From positions 1,226,945-1,290,944 of the forward strand of contig NZ_RBWX01000007.1 of assembly GCF_003634215.1 (NCBI RefSeq): a stretch of 64,000 nucleotides of DNA, read 5' to 3'. Source of the stretch: Sphingosinicella microcystinivorans (GTDB lineage Bacteria > Pseudomonadota > Alphaproteobacteria > Sphingomonadales > Sphingomonadaceae). Positions 25,609-35,405 of this stretch are shown piece by piece. Numbering within the stretch: the first letter of the stretch is position 1; every line of letters starts with the position of its first letter. The notes under the pieces were generated by a model. It ran no database searches. It was not told the origin of the DNA and saw only the letters and a list, made by a program, of their open reading frames with translations. Position numbers and translations under genes: made by a program.

Positions 25609-26937
25609 ATGAAGCACGAAGAAACCGCCGACCTGCCGTATCTCAAGAAGGTGGTGGGGGCTTCGATGGCCGGAACGGTCGTCGAATGGTACGAATTCTT
25701 CCTCTACGGCACCGTTGCGACGCTCGTGTTCGGCAAGCTGTTCTTCCCCGATACCGGCAACGAACTCGACGGCATCATCGCCGCGTTCGCGACCTATGCC
25801 GTGGGCTTCATCGCGCGGCCGCTCGGCGGCATCATCTTCGGGCATTTCGGGGACAAGGTCGGCCGCAAGTCGCTGCTGCAGTTCAGCCTGATCCTTATCG
25901 GCCTTTCCACCTTCCTGATGGGCTGCCTGCCCTCGTTCCACCAGATCGGTTACTGGGCGCCGCTGCTGCTGGTGACCCTGCGCTTCATTCAGGGCTTCGC
26001 GCTCGGCGGCGAATGGGGCGGGGCGGTGCTGCTCGTGACCGAACACAGCCCAAACCACAGCCGCGGCTTCTGGGGCAGCTTCCCCCACGCGGCGGTGCCG
26101 CTCGGCAACCTCGCCGCGACGGTGGTGCTGCTCGTGCTCTCGGCGACGCTTTCCGAGGAGGCGTTCCTCTCCTGGGGCTGGCGTGTTGGCTTCTGGCTTT
26201 CGGTCGTGATCGTGGCCATCGGCTACTACATCCGCACGCAGGTGTCGGATTCGCCGATCTTCAAGGCCGCGAAGGCCGAGATGGAAGAGAAGGCGCACGC
26301 GGGCTACGGGATCAAGGAGGTCTTCCGGCTCTATCCGCGCCGCGTGTTCACGGCGATGGGCCTGCGCTTTGCCGAGAACATCCTTTACTACATGGTGGTG
26401 ACGTTCTCGATCACGTACCTCTCGCACCGGGGCGGGGACACCACGCGTATCCTGACGCTGCTGTTCTTCGCGCACATCATTCACGCGTTCATCATCCCCG
26501 CCGTGGGGCACGCCACCGATCGGTTCGGACGGCGTCCGCTCTACATCGCTGGCGCGGCGCTGACGATGGTTTGGCCGTTCGCTGCGTTTCCGATGCTGGA
26601 CACGGGGACAACGGGGATCGTGCTTGCCGCGATCATCACGGGCATGATCGTCCACTCGCTGATGTACGCGGCTCAGCCCGCGATCATGACCGAGATGTTC
26701 CCCACGCGGATGCGCTATTCAGGCGTCTCGCTCGGCTATCAGTTGACGGCGATCATTGCCGGATCATGGGCGCCGCTGATCGGCACGGCGCTGCTGCGCG
26801 AATACGAAACGTGGTGGCCGATCGCCGTTTACATCATGTTCGCAGGCGCGGTGAGCCTGATCGCCGCGCTCGTGATGCGTGAGACGAAGGGCATTTCGCT
26901 GGTCGCAATCGACCGCGAGGACGCGGCGCGAAGCTAG
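25609..26937 (+). CDS. MFS transporter, metabolite:H+ symporter (MHS/ShiA-ProP) type
   Basis: A 442-residue inner-membrane transporter with twelve hydrophobic segments. MHS-family markers are [19 protein letters not shown] in TM1, the loop 2-3 motif [29 protein letters not shown] in TM4, and the second-half copy [13 protein letters not shown]. Relatives move organic acids or osmolytes (shikimate, alpha-ketoglutarate, proline/betaine, citrate) with protons; the substrate cannot be read here. GGGGGGAG at 25597-25604 supports the ATG at 25609; ATG 25588 is in frame. Three spaced direct repeats lie just upstream. Its stop overlaps the convergent ruvX stop in the palindrome CTAG. Confidence 0.9.
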   Translation: MKHEETADLPYLKKVVGASMAGTVVEWYEFFLYGTVATLVFGKLFFPDTGNELDGIIAAFATYAVGFIARPLGGIIFGHFGDKVGRKSLLQFSLILIGLSTFLMGCLPSFHQIGYWAPLLLVTLRFIQGFALGGEWGGAVLLVTEHSPNHSRGFWGSFPHAAVPLGNLAATVVLLVLSATLSEEAFLSWGWRVGFWLSVVIVAIGYYIRTQVSDSPIFKAAKAEMEEKAHAGYGIKEVFRLYPRRVFTAMGLRFAENILYYMVVTFSITYLSHRGGDTTRILTLLFFAHIIHAFIIPAVGHATDRFGRRPLYIAGAALTMVWPFAAFPMLDTGTTGIVLAAIITGMIVHSLMYAAQPAIMTEMFPTRMRYSGVSLGYQLTAIIAGSWAPLIGTALLREYETWWPIAVYIMFAGAVSLIAALVMRETKGISLVAIDREDAARS

Positions 26938-27401
26938 GCGGCGAGCGCCAGCGCGTCGATCGCCGCTTGCAGGATGTGTGCGGCAGCGAGGGCGTCGACG
27001 CGTTCGGCGCGCTTGGCGCGGCTCATGTCCGCCGCGATCATCTCGCGGGTGACGGCGACGGTGGAAAGCCGCTCGTCCCACAGGAGGACGGGTAGGGTGA
27101 ATTCGGTTTCAAGCGACCGGGCAAAGGCGCGGGTGGCCTGCGCGCGGGGACCGTCCGTGCCGTCCATGTTCACCGGATAACCAAGCACGAAGCCTGCGAG
27201 CGCGCGGCTCCCGATGAGGCGGCGAAGCTCGGCGAAATCCTGCGTCTGCTTGCGGCGGACGATGGTTTCCGCGGCGGTCGCAAAGCGCCATTCGGCGTCG
27301 CAGAATGCGACGCCGATCGTCTTCGTGCCGAGATCGAGCCCGGCGAGAACGCCGCCTGACGGCAATTGCGCGGCAAACTCCGAGGCTGAATGTGTGCTCA
27401 C
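26934..27401 (-). CDS. ruvX: Holliday-junction resolvase-like / pre-16S rRNA nuclease YqgF
   Basis: A 155-residue RNase H-like nuclease (YqgF/RuvX), which trims the 5' end of pre-16S rRNA and resembles RuvC. Conserved acidic motif I is GLDLGTKTIGVAFCD, followed by GFVLGYPVNMDGTDGPRA, LLWDERLSTVAV and the C-terminal RVDALAAAHILQAAID. I take GTG 27401 as start: it overlaps the upstream DUF3089 stop (GTGA) and there is no in-frame ATG near the expected N-terminus. Longer readings upstream are antisense-like and not conserved in the family. Confidence 0.94.
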   Translation of the reverse strand: MSTHSASEFAAQLPSGGVLAGLDLGTKTIGVAFCDAEWRFATAAETIVRRKQTQDFAELRRLIGSRALAGFVLGYPVNMDGTDGPRAQATRAFARSLETEFTLPVLLWDERLSTVAVTREMIAADMSRAKRAERVDALAAAHILQAAIDALALAA

Positions 27402-28705
27402 TTCTTCCGCCCGGCGGCTGCGACGGGCGCGGTGAGCGCCGCCTGCGTGCGGCGCTCCGCATCCGTGCGCAGGTTCGCCCAGAAGAGCGGGTAATCGTAC
27501 ACATGGTAGTTGTTGCCGGGCAGCACGTAGGAACGCAGTTCCGCCGGCGGCTTCTCGCCGATGCTGAGATAGCCCTTTTCCATGCACTTCGCGCCGACGA
27601 CGCCGGGTTCGAGGCGGGCATCGGAATAAGTCTCGTCCAAGGGGATCAGCGTGCCGAGATTGCGCGCTGCGCCGTAAGGATCGTCTTCCGCCGGAGGGAC
27701 AGCTTCGGCGTTGGTGTCTGCGGCTTCGCTTTCAGCGGCTTCGGCTTCTGTGGTGTCGGGCAGCGCCTCCGCCAACGGGTCCGCGCCTTCGAGCGGCGTT
27801 TCGGGCCCTGCCAGCGGATCGGTGCAGACAAGGTGCGTATCCTTGCGCGGCGCGCCTGTGAGCCCGGTCGTCGTGTAGAACGGATCGAAGATCGATTCCG
27901 GCTGCGCGGGCTCCGCATAGCTTTGGAACGCGATGATGCAGCGGGTCTGCTCCGGCGTCTCGCACGGCTTGAGCCCAAGCGCGGGGAGGTCCGCCTCGAT
28001 CGAGATCGGCCAGCCGATCAGATAGGCTGCGACAATCCGGTCCGCCACGGGCGTACCGGCGATCTTCTGCGCGAGCAGCGAGACGAGATGCAGCGATCCC
28101 TGGCTGTGACCGGCAAGGATGATTTTCCGGTCGGCCGGGATTTCGCGCAGGAACAGTTCGAATGCTTTTTCGATGTCGCTGTAGGCAACGGCGAAGGCCT
28201 TCGCCGAATCCGGCTCGCCGAGCGAAAGGAACGCACCGAAGGTCGCCTGGCGATATCTCGGTGCCCAGATCTCTCCGATGCCGTTGAACACGCTCGCCTG
28301 GCTTCGCAGAAACACCGTCTGCCGGAAGCGCGGATCGCCGGTGAGCGCGATGGGCGCGTTCCAGCGGTCGCCGCGCAGATAGGTGGTCGGATGCACATAG
28401 AATACCGCGACGGCGGGCTTCGGCGCCGGGCTGTAGCCTTCAGGAGTCCAGCGCACCACATCGGCCGGAAGGCCGGGGCGGGTGAGCCACGCATCCGCGC
28501 GATCGTAGAACGTGGGCGGCGGCTTGGGGCTTTCGGCGAAGCTCACATCCGGGACGAAGGCCGCGCGCATCAGATAGGGCGCGAAAAGCCGGTACGCGAC
28601 CGTGCCGACGATCGCGAGAAATATGAGGGCGGCGATGATGGCGAGAAACCGACGTGCGGCCAAGTTGCTGGACTCCTTTGTCCGGGCGCTTAGCATGGTG
28701 TCCAT
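27398..28705 (-). CDS. DUF3089 alpha/beta-hydrolase, membrane-anchored
   Basis: A 435-residue protein with one N-terminal transmembrane helix (FLAIIAALIFLAIVGTVAY) and a DUF3089 domain of the alpha/beta-hydrolase superfamily: VFYVHPTTYLRGDRWN near the start, the nucleophile elbow LAGHSQGSLHLVSLL, and YLIGWPI. A Glu/Ala/Asp-rich insertion (EALPDTTEAEAAESEAADTN) near residue 310-330 is low complexity. LPGNNYHVYDYPLFWANLR near the C-terminus supplies the expected His region. Probably a periplasm-facing esterase or lipase-like enzyme of unknown substrate. It is divergent from an amidohydrolase lipoprotein with only 26 bases between starts, so the two promoters must overlap. ATG 28696 is an alternative start. 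Confidence 0.82.
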   Translation of the reverse strand: MDTMLSARTKESSNLAARRFLAIIAALIFLAIVGTVAYRLFAPYLMRAAFVPDVSFAESPKPPPTFYDRADAWLTRPGLPADVVRWTPEGYSPAPKPAVAVFYVHPTTYLRGDRWNAPIALTGDPRFRQTVFLRSQASVFNGIGEIWAPRYRQATFGAFLSLGEPDSAKAFAVAYSDIEKAFELFLREIPADRKIILAGHSQGSLHLVSLLAQKIAGTPVADRIVAAYLIGWPISIEADLPALGLKPCETPEQTRCIIAFQSYAEPAQPESIFDPFYTTTGLTGAPRKDTHLVCTDPLAGPETPLEGADPLAEALPDTTEAEAAESEAADTNAEAVPPAEDDPYGAARNLGTLIPLDETYSDARLEPGVVGAKCMEKGYLSIGEKPPAELRSYVLPGNNYHVYDYPLFWANLRTDAERRTQAALTAPVAAAGRKK

Positions 28706-28731
28706 GCAACGAGAATATAGGGGTTAACACC

Positions 28732-30426
28732 ATGCGTATTGCCAAGGTTCCTTTCGCCATCTGCATCACTCTCCCGCTCGCCGCCTGCGCAACGGCCGGG
28801 TCAACGCCCGCGCTTCATGATCTCGTGATCCGAGGCGGCACGATCTACGACGGCTCGGGCGGCGCTGCTGCGGTGGGCGACGTTGCGATCGACGGCGACA
28901 AGGTGGTTTCGGTCGGCCCTGCCGCGCGCGGGCGCACCGAGATCGACGCCACCGGCCTCGCCGTGGCGCCGGGCTTCATCAATACGCACAGCTGGGCGAC
29001 TGAATCGCTGATCGTCGATCCGCGCGGTGTCGCCGACCTCAAGCAGGGCGTGACGCTGGAGGTGATGGGCGAGGGCTGGTCGATGGGACCGCTGAACGCC
29101 GACATGAAGCGCCTGTCCACGAGCCGCATGGGCGACATGAAGTACGATATCGAGTGGACGAGCCTTGGCGATTATCTCTCGTATCTCGAAAAGCGCGGCA
29201 TTTCCCCGAACGTCGCGAGCGTCGTGGGTGCGGCGACGGTTCGCATCCACGAACTGGGCGAGGGCGATGTCGATCCCAATGCTGAACAGCTAAAGCGGAT
29301 GCAGGGGCTGGTGAAGGCCGCGATGAACGAAGGCGCGCTCGGCGTCGGCTCCGCGCTGATCTATGCGCCGGGATCGTTCGCGGAAAAGCCGGAGCTCGTC
29401 GCGCTGATGCAGGCGGCTGCGCCCTGCGGCGGGCGCTACATCAGCCACATGCGATCGGAAGGCGACAACATCCTTGAAGCCGTGGATGAACTGATCGACA
29501 TCTCGCGGCAATCGAAGGCGCCCGCGATCATTTATCACCTGAAACTGGCGGGCAAGGACAACTGGGGCAAGCTCGACGCCGTCGTCGCGAAGGTGGAGGC
29601 CGCGCAGAGGGAAGGTCTCGACATCACCTCCACCATGTACACCTATCCGGCGGGCGGCACCGGCCTCGACGCATCCATGCCGCTGTGGGTGCAGGAAGGC
29701 GGCGAGGAGGCCTGGTTCAAGCGGCTGCAGGACCCCGCCGTGCGCGCCAAGGTCGCCGCGGAGATGAAGACTCGCGGGGACGGCTGGGAGAATCTCTACT
29801 ATCAGGCGGGGTCGCCGGAACGGCTGGTTCTTGTAGGTTTCAAAACCGACAAGCTGAAACCGCTCGCGGGCAAGACGCTTGGCGAGGTGGCGCGTGAACG
29901 CGGCAAGAGCCCGGAGGAAACCGCAATGGACCTCGTGGTGGAAGACGGCAGCCGCATCGGCACCATCTACTTCCTGATGGACGAGAAGAACGTTGCGAAG
30001 CAGACGGCGCTGCCGTGGATGAGCTTCGGCTCCGACGCGGAGGCGCCGGCAACGGAAGGCGTGTTCCTTAAATCGCCGACGCACCCGCGCGCCTACGGCA
30101 ACATCCCGCGCTTCCTCGGCAAGTACGTGCGCGACGAGAAGACGACGACGCTTTCGCAAGCGGTGCGCCAGCTGACCTCGTTCTCCGCCGAGCAGATGGG
30201 CATCCAGGGGCGCGGACGCCTGGCGCCGGGCTACTTCGCCGACGTCGTGGTCTTCGACCCCGCGACGATCGCCGACAAGGCGACGTTCGAGAAACCGCAC
30301 CAGTATTCTGTGGGCGTGCGCGACGTGTTCGTGAACGGCCAGCAGGTGCTGAAGGGTGGCGAGCCAACAGGCGCCCGCCCGGGCCGCTTCGTGAAGGGGC
30401 CGGGCACGGGGAAGTGTCCGGCATAA
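28732..30426 (+). CDS. D-aminoacylase-family amidohydrolase, predicted lipoprotein
   Basis: A 564-residue protein with lipobox LPLAAC (Cys19), so probably anchored in the outer membrane, periplasmic side. The amidohydrolase fold of the N-acyl-D-amino-acid deacylase family is shown by LVIRGGTIYDGSGG, the histidine strands RYISHMRSEGDN and APAIIYHLKLAGKDNWGKLD, and the C-terminal RGRLAPGYFADVVVFDP. The first metal motif, usually PGFIDxHxH, reads APGFINTHSWATESL, with one His only. The position of the family's metal-bridging Cys (GVTxxVxGNCG) is GVTLEVMGEGWSMG. The beta-zinc histidines are kept. It may cleave N-acyl amino acids or cyclic/linear amides, but the altered site makes the reaction uncertain. 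Confidence 0.8.
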   Translation: MRIAKVPFAICITLPLAACATAGSTPALHDLVIRGGTIYDGSGGAAAVGDVAIDGDKVVSVGPAARGRTEIDATGLAVAPGFINTHSWATESLIVDPRGVADLKQGVTLEVMGEGWSMGPLNADMKRLSTSRMGDMKYDIEWTSLGDYLSYLEKRGISPNVASVVGAATVRIHELGEGDVDPNAEQLKRMQGLVKAAMNEGALGVGSALIYAPGSFAEKPELVALMQAAAPCGGRYISHMRSEGDNILEAVDELIDISRQSKAPAIIYHLKLAGKDNWGKLDAVVAKVEAAQREGLDITSTMYTYPAGGTGLDASMPLWVQEGGEEAWFKRLQDPAVRAKVAAEMKTRGDGWENLYYQAGSPERLVLVGFKTDKLKPLAGKTLGEVARERGKSPEETAMDLVVEDGSRIGTIYFLMDEKNVAKQTALPWMSFGSDAEAPATEGVFLKSPTHPRAYGNIPRFLGKYVRDEKTTTLSQAVRQLTSFSAEQMGIQGRGRLAPGYFADVVVFDPATIADKATFEKPHQYSVGVRDVFVNGQQVLKGGEPTGARPGRFVKGPGTGKCPA

Positions 30427-30504
30427 CGCCGGGCACCACAGCGCTTGCGGCGCGGCGAAGCCGCGTGCTAACGGCTCGGGCTCAATCAATCCGGGGTTTT
30501 TTGC

Positions 30505-30792
30505 ATGTCCGTTGACGCTGCAACCGTCAAACGCGTCGCGCATCTTGCGCGCATCAAGATCGATGACGACAGGTCCGCCGTGATGGCCGAGGAGCTTTCC
30601 AAGATCCTCGGCTGGGTGGAGATGCTGGGCGAGGTGAATACGGACGGGGTGGAGCCGCTCGCGGCGGTGATCCCGAACACGCTGCGCTGGCGCGAGGATG
30701 TCGTCACCGATGGCGGCATTCAGGACAAGGTGTTGTCGAACGCGCCGAAGGCCGAATACGGCTTCTTCGCTGTGCCGAAGGTGATCGAATAA
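30505..30792 (+). CDS. gatC: Asp-tRNA(Asn)/Glu-tRNA(Gln) amidotransferase subunit C
   Basis: The 95-residue GatC, a belt-like chaperone stabilising the GatA-GatB interface of the tRNA-dependent amidotransferase. It shows [38 protein letters not shown] and [12 protein letters not shown] as in other GatC proteins. It starts the gat operon; its TAA shares one base with the gatA ATG. In the 78-base gap upstream there is a small GCGGC-rich hairpin and CCGGGG before a T6 stretch; no promoter is obvious. Confidence 0.96.
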   Translation: MSVDAATVKRVAHLARIKIDDDRSAVMAEELSKILGWVEMLGEVNTDGVEPLAAVIPNTLRWREDVVTDGGIQDKVLSNAPKAEYGFFAVPKVIE

Positions 30793-32267
30793 TGGCCGTG
30801 CTCACCGACCTGACACTTGGCCAGATGCGCGACGGACTGCGCGCCAAGGACTTCTCCGCGAAGGATCTTGCCGAGGCGCATGTGAAGGCGGTGGAAGCCG
30901 CGCGCGTGCTGAATGCGTTCACGGTGGAAACCCCGGAACTGGCGCTGAAAGCCGCCGAAGTGGCTGACGCGGCGCTCGCGAAGGGCGAGGCGAAGCCGCT
31001 GTCGGGTATTCCGCTCGGTATCAAGGACCTGTTCGCGACCGAAGGCGTGCAGAGCGCGGCAGCTTCGAACATCCTGAAGGGCTTCAAGCCGCCCTATGAA
31101 TCGACCGTGAGCGGCAAGCTGCTTGCGGACGGCGCGGGAATGCTCGGCAAACTCAACATGGATGAGTTCGCCATGGGCTCCTCCAACGAGACGAGCGCGT
31201 TCGGCACGGTCATCAACCCTTGGCGCGGGAAGGGCAATGAAAGCCTCGTGCCCGGCGGCAGCTCGGGCGGTTCGTCGGCGGCGGTTGCGGCGCGGCTCGT
31301 CGCGGGCGCGACGGGCACCGATACCGGCGGCTCGATCCGTCAGCCGGCGGCGTTCACGGGCATTTCGGGCATCAAGCCGACCTATGGCCGCTGCTCGCGC
31401 TGGGGCATCGTGGCGTTCGCAAGCTCGCTCGATCAGGCCGGGCCGATGGCGCGTGACGTGCGCGACTGCGCGATCCTGCTGAAATCCATGTGCGGATTCG
31501 ACCCCAAGGATTCGACGAGCCTCGACTTGCCGGTGCCGGACTTCGAGGCGGCGCTGACCGGCGACATGAAGGGCAAGCGCGTCGGCATTCCGAAGGAATA
31601 TACGGTCGACGGCATCCCGACCGAGATCGAGGCGCTGTGGAAGAAGGGCGCGGACATGCTGCGCGATGCGGGCGCGGAGATCGTCGACATCTCGTTGCCG
31701 CACACGAAATACGCGCTGCCGACTTACTACATCATCGCCCCTGCCGAGGCGTCGTCCAACCTCGCGCGTTATGACGGCGTGCGTTTTGGCCTGCGCGAAA
31801 CCCCGGAGAACGGCAGCCTGATCGACATGTACGAGGCGACGCGCTCGGCGGGCTTCGGTTCGGAGGTGCAGCGGCGCATCCTGATCGGCACCTACGTGCT
31901 TTCGGCGGGCTATTACGACGCCTACTACCTGAAGGCGCAGAAGGTGCGGGCGCTCATCCAGCGCGACTTCATGCAGGCGTTCGAGCGCTGCGACGTGATC
32001 CTCGCCCCGACCGCGCCGAGCGCGGCGTTCGGCATCGGCGCCAACGTCGACGACCCGATCGCCATGTACCTGAACGACGTGTTCTGCGTGCCCGCGAGCC
32101 TTGCGGGGCTTCCGGCGATGTCCGTGCCGGGCGGGCTTTCCGACGACGGGTTGCCGCTCGGCCTCCAGATCATCGGGCGTCCGCTCGACGAAGAGGGCGT
32201 GCTGAACGCGGGCTATGCGATCGAACAGGCTGCGGGGTTCACCGCACGACCGGAAGCGTGGTGGTAA
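30792..32267 (+). CDS. gatA: Asp/Glu-tRNA amidotransferase subunit A
   Basis: A 491-residue amidase that generates ammonia from glutamine for the GatB kinase/transamidase. The Ser-cisSer-Lys triad is visible: Lys in [13 protein letters not shown], and the two serines in [15 protein letters not shown] followed by [18 protein letters not shown]. The C-terminal [13 protein letters not shown] segment is family-typical. Coupled to gatC by a one-base overlap and followed by a small extra ORF before gatB. Alphaproteobacteria use this enzyme to make Gln-tRNA(Gln), and often Asn-tRNA(Asn). Confidence 0.98.
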   Translation: MAVLTDLTLGQMRDGLRAKDFSAKDLAEAHVKAVEAARVLNAFTVETPELALKAAEVADAALAKGEAKPLSGIPLGIKDLFATEGVQSAAASNILKGFKPPYESTVSGKLLADGAGMLGKLNMDEFAMGSSNETSAFGTVINPWRGKGNESLVPGGSSGGSSAAVAARLVAGATGTDTGGSIRQPAAFTGISGIKPTYGRCSRWGIVAFASSLDQAGPMARDVRDCAILLKSMCGFDPKDSTSLDLPVPDFEAALTGDMKGKRVGIPKEYTVDGIPTEIEALWKKGADMLRDAGAEIVDISLPHTKYALPTYYIIAPAEASSNLARYDGVRFGLRETPENGSLIDMYEATRSAGFGSEVQRRILIGTYVLSAGYYDAYYLKAQKVRALIQRDFMQAFERCDVILAPTAPSAAFGIGANVDDPIAMYLNDVFCVPASLAGLPAMSVPGGLSDDGLPLGLQIIGRPLDEEGVLNAGYAIEQAAGFTARPEAWW

Positions 32268-32268
32268 G

Positions 32269-32508
32269 ATGAGCGACCACAGCTTTCCGTTGGCAATGGC
32301 TGCAATCCATATGTCGCTTCATTCTCTCAGAATTTTAGCTCAACGGGGATTGGTCTCTCCTGAAGATGCGGATGAATCGCTGGATGGCGTGTTCGAAACC
32401 TTAGAAAATCTCGAACCAGAACGGCTTGTTGTCGTTCAGCGGCACCTCGATCCGCTATTTGCAGAGATTAAGCAGATCGCCAGTGCGAAATGGAAGCCTG
32501 CAGAATGA
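32269..32508 (+). CDS. Small protein between gatA and gatB, unknown function
   Basis: A 79-residue soluble protein without cysteines, signal peptide or membrane segment. Its pattern is helical and acidic ([53 protein letters not shown]). The start is ATG 32269, one base after the gatA TAA; its stop overlaps the gatB ATG (ATGA), so it is translated within the operon. Its sequence is visibly poorer in GC than gatA and gatB on either side. I do not recognise a family. The tight coupling suggests real translation; whether it acts with GatCAB or is an inserted gene is open. Confidence 0.65.
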   Translation: MSDHSFPLAMAAIHMSLHSLRILAQRGLVSPEDADESLDGVFETLENLEPERLVVVQRHLDPLFAEIKQIASAKWKPAE

Positions 32509-33992
32509 CTGATTATCGCATCAAAGGCGAAACCGGCGAATGGGAGGTCGTGATCGGCCTCGAAGTGCACGCGCAGGTCACGTCGAACGCCAAGCTGTTC
32601 TCGGGTGCCGCGACCGAGTTTGGGGCGGAGCCGAACACGCAGGTGAGCCTTGTCGACGCGGCGATGCCTGGGATGCTGCCGGTGATCAACGGCGAATGCG
32701 TGAAGCAGGCCGTGCGCACCGGCCTCGCGCTCGAAGCGCAGATCAACATGTGGTCGCGCTTCGACCGGAAGAACTATTTCTACGCGGATTTGCCGCAGGG
32801 CTACCAGATCAGCCAGTTCCAGCACCCCATCGTGGGCGAAGGTGAGGTCCATATCGACCTCGGCGAAGGGCGCTCCAAGACCGTGGGGCTGGAGCGCATC
32901 CATCTGGAGCAGGATGCGGGCAAGTCGATGCACGACCAGTCGCCGTGCTATTCCTATGTCGACCTCAACCGTTCGGGCGTCGCGCTGATGGAGATCGTCT
33001 CTCGGCCGGACATGCGTTCGCCTGAAGAGGCGGGGGCGTATGTGAAGAAGCTGCGTTCGATCCTGCGCTATGTGGGAAGCTGCGACGGCAACATGGAGGA
33101 AGGCTCCATGCGCGCCGACGTGAACGTCAGCGTGCGGAAGCCGGGCGATCCCTTCGGCACGCGCTGCGAGGTCAAGAACGTGAACAGCGTTCGTTTCGTG
33201 CAGGCGGCGATCGAGTATGAGGCGCAGCGGCAGGTGGAGATCATCGAGGCCGGCGGCACGATCGTGCAGGAAACGCGCCTGTTCGACCCGAGCCGGATGG
33301 AGACGCGCTCGCTGCGTTCCAAGGAAGATGCGCACGATTACCGATATTTCCCCGATCCCGATCTGCCGCCGCTGGTGTTCGACGAAGCGTTCGTCGAAGC
33401 GCTGCGCGCGGAACTGCCCGAGCTGCCGGATGCCAAGCACGCGCGCTATGTGCGCGACCTCGGCATCAGCGATTATAACGCAAGCGTGCTGACTGCCGAG
33501 AAGGAAGCTGCCGACTGGTTCGAGCGGATGCTGGCGCTGAGTGCGGCGAAACAGGGCAAGCCACTCACCGAAGTCGCGCGCGCCGCCTCCAACTGGGTGA
33601 TCTCCGACCTGTTCGGCGCGCTGAATGCGCTCGGCAAGGACATCATCGACAGCCCGATCAGCCCCGAACACGCCGCAACGCTGCTCGCGCTGATCGGCGA
33701 CGGGACGCTTTCAGGGCGGCTCGGCAAGGACGTGTTCCAGATCATGCTGGAAACCGGCGACGACCCCGAGAAGATCGTCGAGGAACGCGGCCTGAAGCAG
33801 GTCTCCGACACCGGCGCGCTCGACGCGGCAATCGCCGAGGTGCTGGCGACGAACGCCGACAAGGTCGCGCAGTACAAGGCCGGGAAGGAAGCGCTGTTCG
33901 GCTTCTTCGTCGGACAGACGATGAAGGCGACGGGCGGCAAGGCGAACCCGAAGGTAGTGAACGAACTGCTTAAGGCGGCGCTCGCGGGGTGA
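32505..33992 (+). CDS. gatB: Asp/Glu-tRNA amidotransferase subunit B
   Basis: A 495-residue GatB, which activates the misacylated tRNA with ATP and transfers ammonia. The GatB core has [40 protein letters not shown] and [20 protein letters not shown], and the YqeY-like tail domain lies from ~345 on ([11 protein letters not shown]-like helices, [20 protein letters not shown]). The ATG at 32505 overlaps the small upstream ORF by four bases; ATG 32490 is in frame but inside it. A downstream secreted-protein gene overlaps its stop (GTGA). Confidence 0.98.
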   Translation: MTDYRIKGETGEWEVVIGLEVHAQVTSNAKLFSGAATEFGAEPNTQVSLVDAAMPGMLPVINGECVKQAVRTGLALEAQINMWSRFDRKNYFYADLPQGYQISQFQHPIVGEGEVHIDLGEGRSKTVGLERIHLEQDAGKSMHDQSPCYSYVDLNRSGVALMEIVSRPDMRSPEEAGAYVKKLRSILRYVGSCDGNMEEGSMRADVNVSVRKPGDPFGTRCEVKNVNSVRFVQAAIEYEAQRQVEIIEAGGTIVQETRLFDPSRMETRSLRSKEDAHDYRYFPDPDLPPLVFDEAFVEALRAELPELPDAKHARYVRDLGISDYNASVLTAEKEAADWFERMLALSAAKQGKPLTEVARAASNWVISDLFGALNALGKDIIDSPISPEHAATLLALIGDGTLSGRLGKDVFQIMLETGDDPEKIVEERGLKQVSDTGALDAAIAEVLATNADKVAQYKAGKEALFGFFVGQTMKATGGKANPKVVNELLKAALAG

Positions 33993-34372
33993 GCGCCCTG
34001 CGTGTCTATGGGCTGATCGGGCTTTTCGCCCTCTCCGGAGCAGCCGCATCGGCGCAGCCACTCAAGGGCGTTTATGTCTTACCCGACGCCTTTGAAATCG
34101 GCCTGACGCTCTCCAAGGTGAAGATGCCCGCCGGAACCATGCTCCGGCAGGTGGAGTCTGATTCAAAGCTGAAGGTTTGCTCAGAGGCCATCACGGTCTT
34201 TCAGCTCGGCATCCCCTATGGCCGGGCATGTCTGTTCGACGATGACGGCGACGGCACCTTTGACCGCGTCGCGGGATCCTCGCTTGCAGGACCGAAAAGG
34301 TTGAAGGCGCCTTTGCCCTATCACGCGGTAGAGATCAGCTCGGGGGGCGCGCAGAGTTCAAAGGCGCCGTAA
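33989..34372 (+). CDS. Secreted protein of unknown function after gatB
   Basis: A 127-residue protein starting with GTG that overlaps the gatB stop by four bases. The signal peptide is [17 protein letters not shown]. The mature portion includes [20 protein letters not shown], a cysteine pair ([11 protein letters not shown] ... [19 protein letters not shown]) and a DDDGDGTFD run that looks like a Ca-binding or thrombospondin-3-like acidic loop. I do not recognise a family. The coupling to gatB suggests expression with the operon, though an exported product has no evident link to tRNA amidation. Confidence 0.6.
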   Translation: MSALRVYGLIGLFALSGAAASAQPLKGVYVLPDAFEIGLTLSKVKMPAGTMLRQVESDSKLKVCSEAITVFQLGIPYGRACLFDDDGDGTFDRVAGSSLAGPKRLKAPLPYHAVEISSGGAQSSKAP

Positions 34373-34396
34373 AGCGCGAGCAGGTGAGGGGTGAGA

Positions 34397-35314
34397 TTAC
34401 TTTACCACGGCGAAGTCAAAAACCCGTGCCGTCATTGCGCCTCCGCCAGCGACCGAGCCGCCACCGCTCATTGCGTGAATGAAGCCGTATTGCCCTGCTG
34501 CAAGGTTGTCGGCAGGCACGACTTTAAACACGCCAGGACGAAGAAGTTCGGCTTCGAATGCGATCTGATCCTTGTCCATGACGCCGGACTTGGCGCCGGC
34601 AATGTTGACGCTTCCGACCCTGGCTTCGCGGCGCCCTTTCTTTACGACGAATTGGGTAAGCGTAAGCTCGGCAGGCGAGGATACGACGGTTCCAACGCCG
34701 TTGACCCATGTGCTTGACCCGTTGCCAGCGCCTTTCGGGACGGATTCGTCAAAATAGAAATAGAAGACAGGTTTCGCCGATTTGGTGGTGATGCGCGCCG
34801 CATCGTTGGGGATCGCGGCTTTCACGCTCATGGAGGCGATGCCCATGGTAAGGGCATAGCCGAGAATGCCGCCGGTTTTCGCCTGATTGGAAGCCGTGGG
34901 GTTAATGCGCTGCATTTTGACCGAAGGGGCATCCGTCATCAAATAAACACCGGTATAGTGCGGAACAGATGGGTCCGGAGAGTCGAGTGAAAGCTCTTGC
35001 TCTTTTGCTGCGGTTACGCCTCGGGCTGAGTCCAGCATGGCTGCTAGGATGTTGGAAGTTACACCTTTTGAGCTCAAGGCAATCAGATGATCGGTCGAAA
35101 GATCAAATTGCGATGGTGAACTTTTTATCTTCGCAATGATCGCAGGTTCGCCAATGCCTGCGGCAAGCAATTTAATAATATCGTCGTTTGTAAGTGCTGT
35201 ATTTTCCACATTTTGTGCGGAAATTTGAACGCCGGCAGGTTGTGTTTCTTGCGCAGTGGCGGGCAAGGTAATCACTGTAGGCAAGAGAAATACTGCCGCG
35301 AAACGAGTGTTCAT
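34397..35314 (-). CDS. Secreted protein with N-terminal LTNDDIIKL helical module
   Basis: About 305 residues with a signal peptide (FAAVFLLPTVITLPATAQ). Residues ~40-95 contain ALTNDDIIKLLAAGIGEPAI, AKIKSSPSQFDLSTDHLIAL and SSKGVTSNILAAML. This short helical module of the form (L)TNxDVIKLxKAGLxxxxIIxKI recurs at the start of diverse exported bacterial proteins. The rest (~100-305) is beta-rich and includes a Gly/Ala stretch; no enzyme motif is visible. GAGGGG eight bases before ATG 35314 fixes the start. Base composition is lower in GC than the surrounding genes, hinting at later acquisition. It converges with the secreted-protein gene that ends at 34372. Confidence 0.6.
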   Translation of the reverse strand: MNTRFAAVFLLPTVITLPATAQETQPAGVQISAQNVENTALTNDDIIKLLAAGIGEPAIIAKIKSSPSQFDLSTDHLIALSSKGVTSNILAAMLDSARGVTAAKEQELSLDSPDPSVPHYTGVYLMTDAPSVKMQRINPTASNQAKTGGILGYALTMGIASMSVKAAIPNDAARITTKSAKPVFYFYFDESVPKGAGNGSSTWVNGVGTVVSSPAELTLTQFVVKKGRREARVGSVNIAGAKSGVMDKDQIAFEAELLRPGVFKVVPADNLAAGQYGFIHAMSGGGSVAGGGAMTARVFDFAVVK

Positions 35315-35405
35315 GCTGTTTCCCCTCAAACAACGTGAATTCGCGATAGGCTCAGGGTGTCAAAATCACAATACTTATTATTGTCTAATAACGATTTCCG
35401 AAATG

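Noticed and set aside
30440-30475. GCGGC-GAA-GCCGC hairpin after the D-aminoacylase-like gene as a terminator
   Set aside because: Not followed by a T run; the T6 further on lies directly in front of gatC and is not adjacent to a stem.
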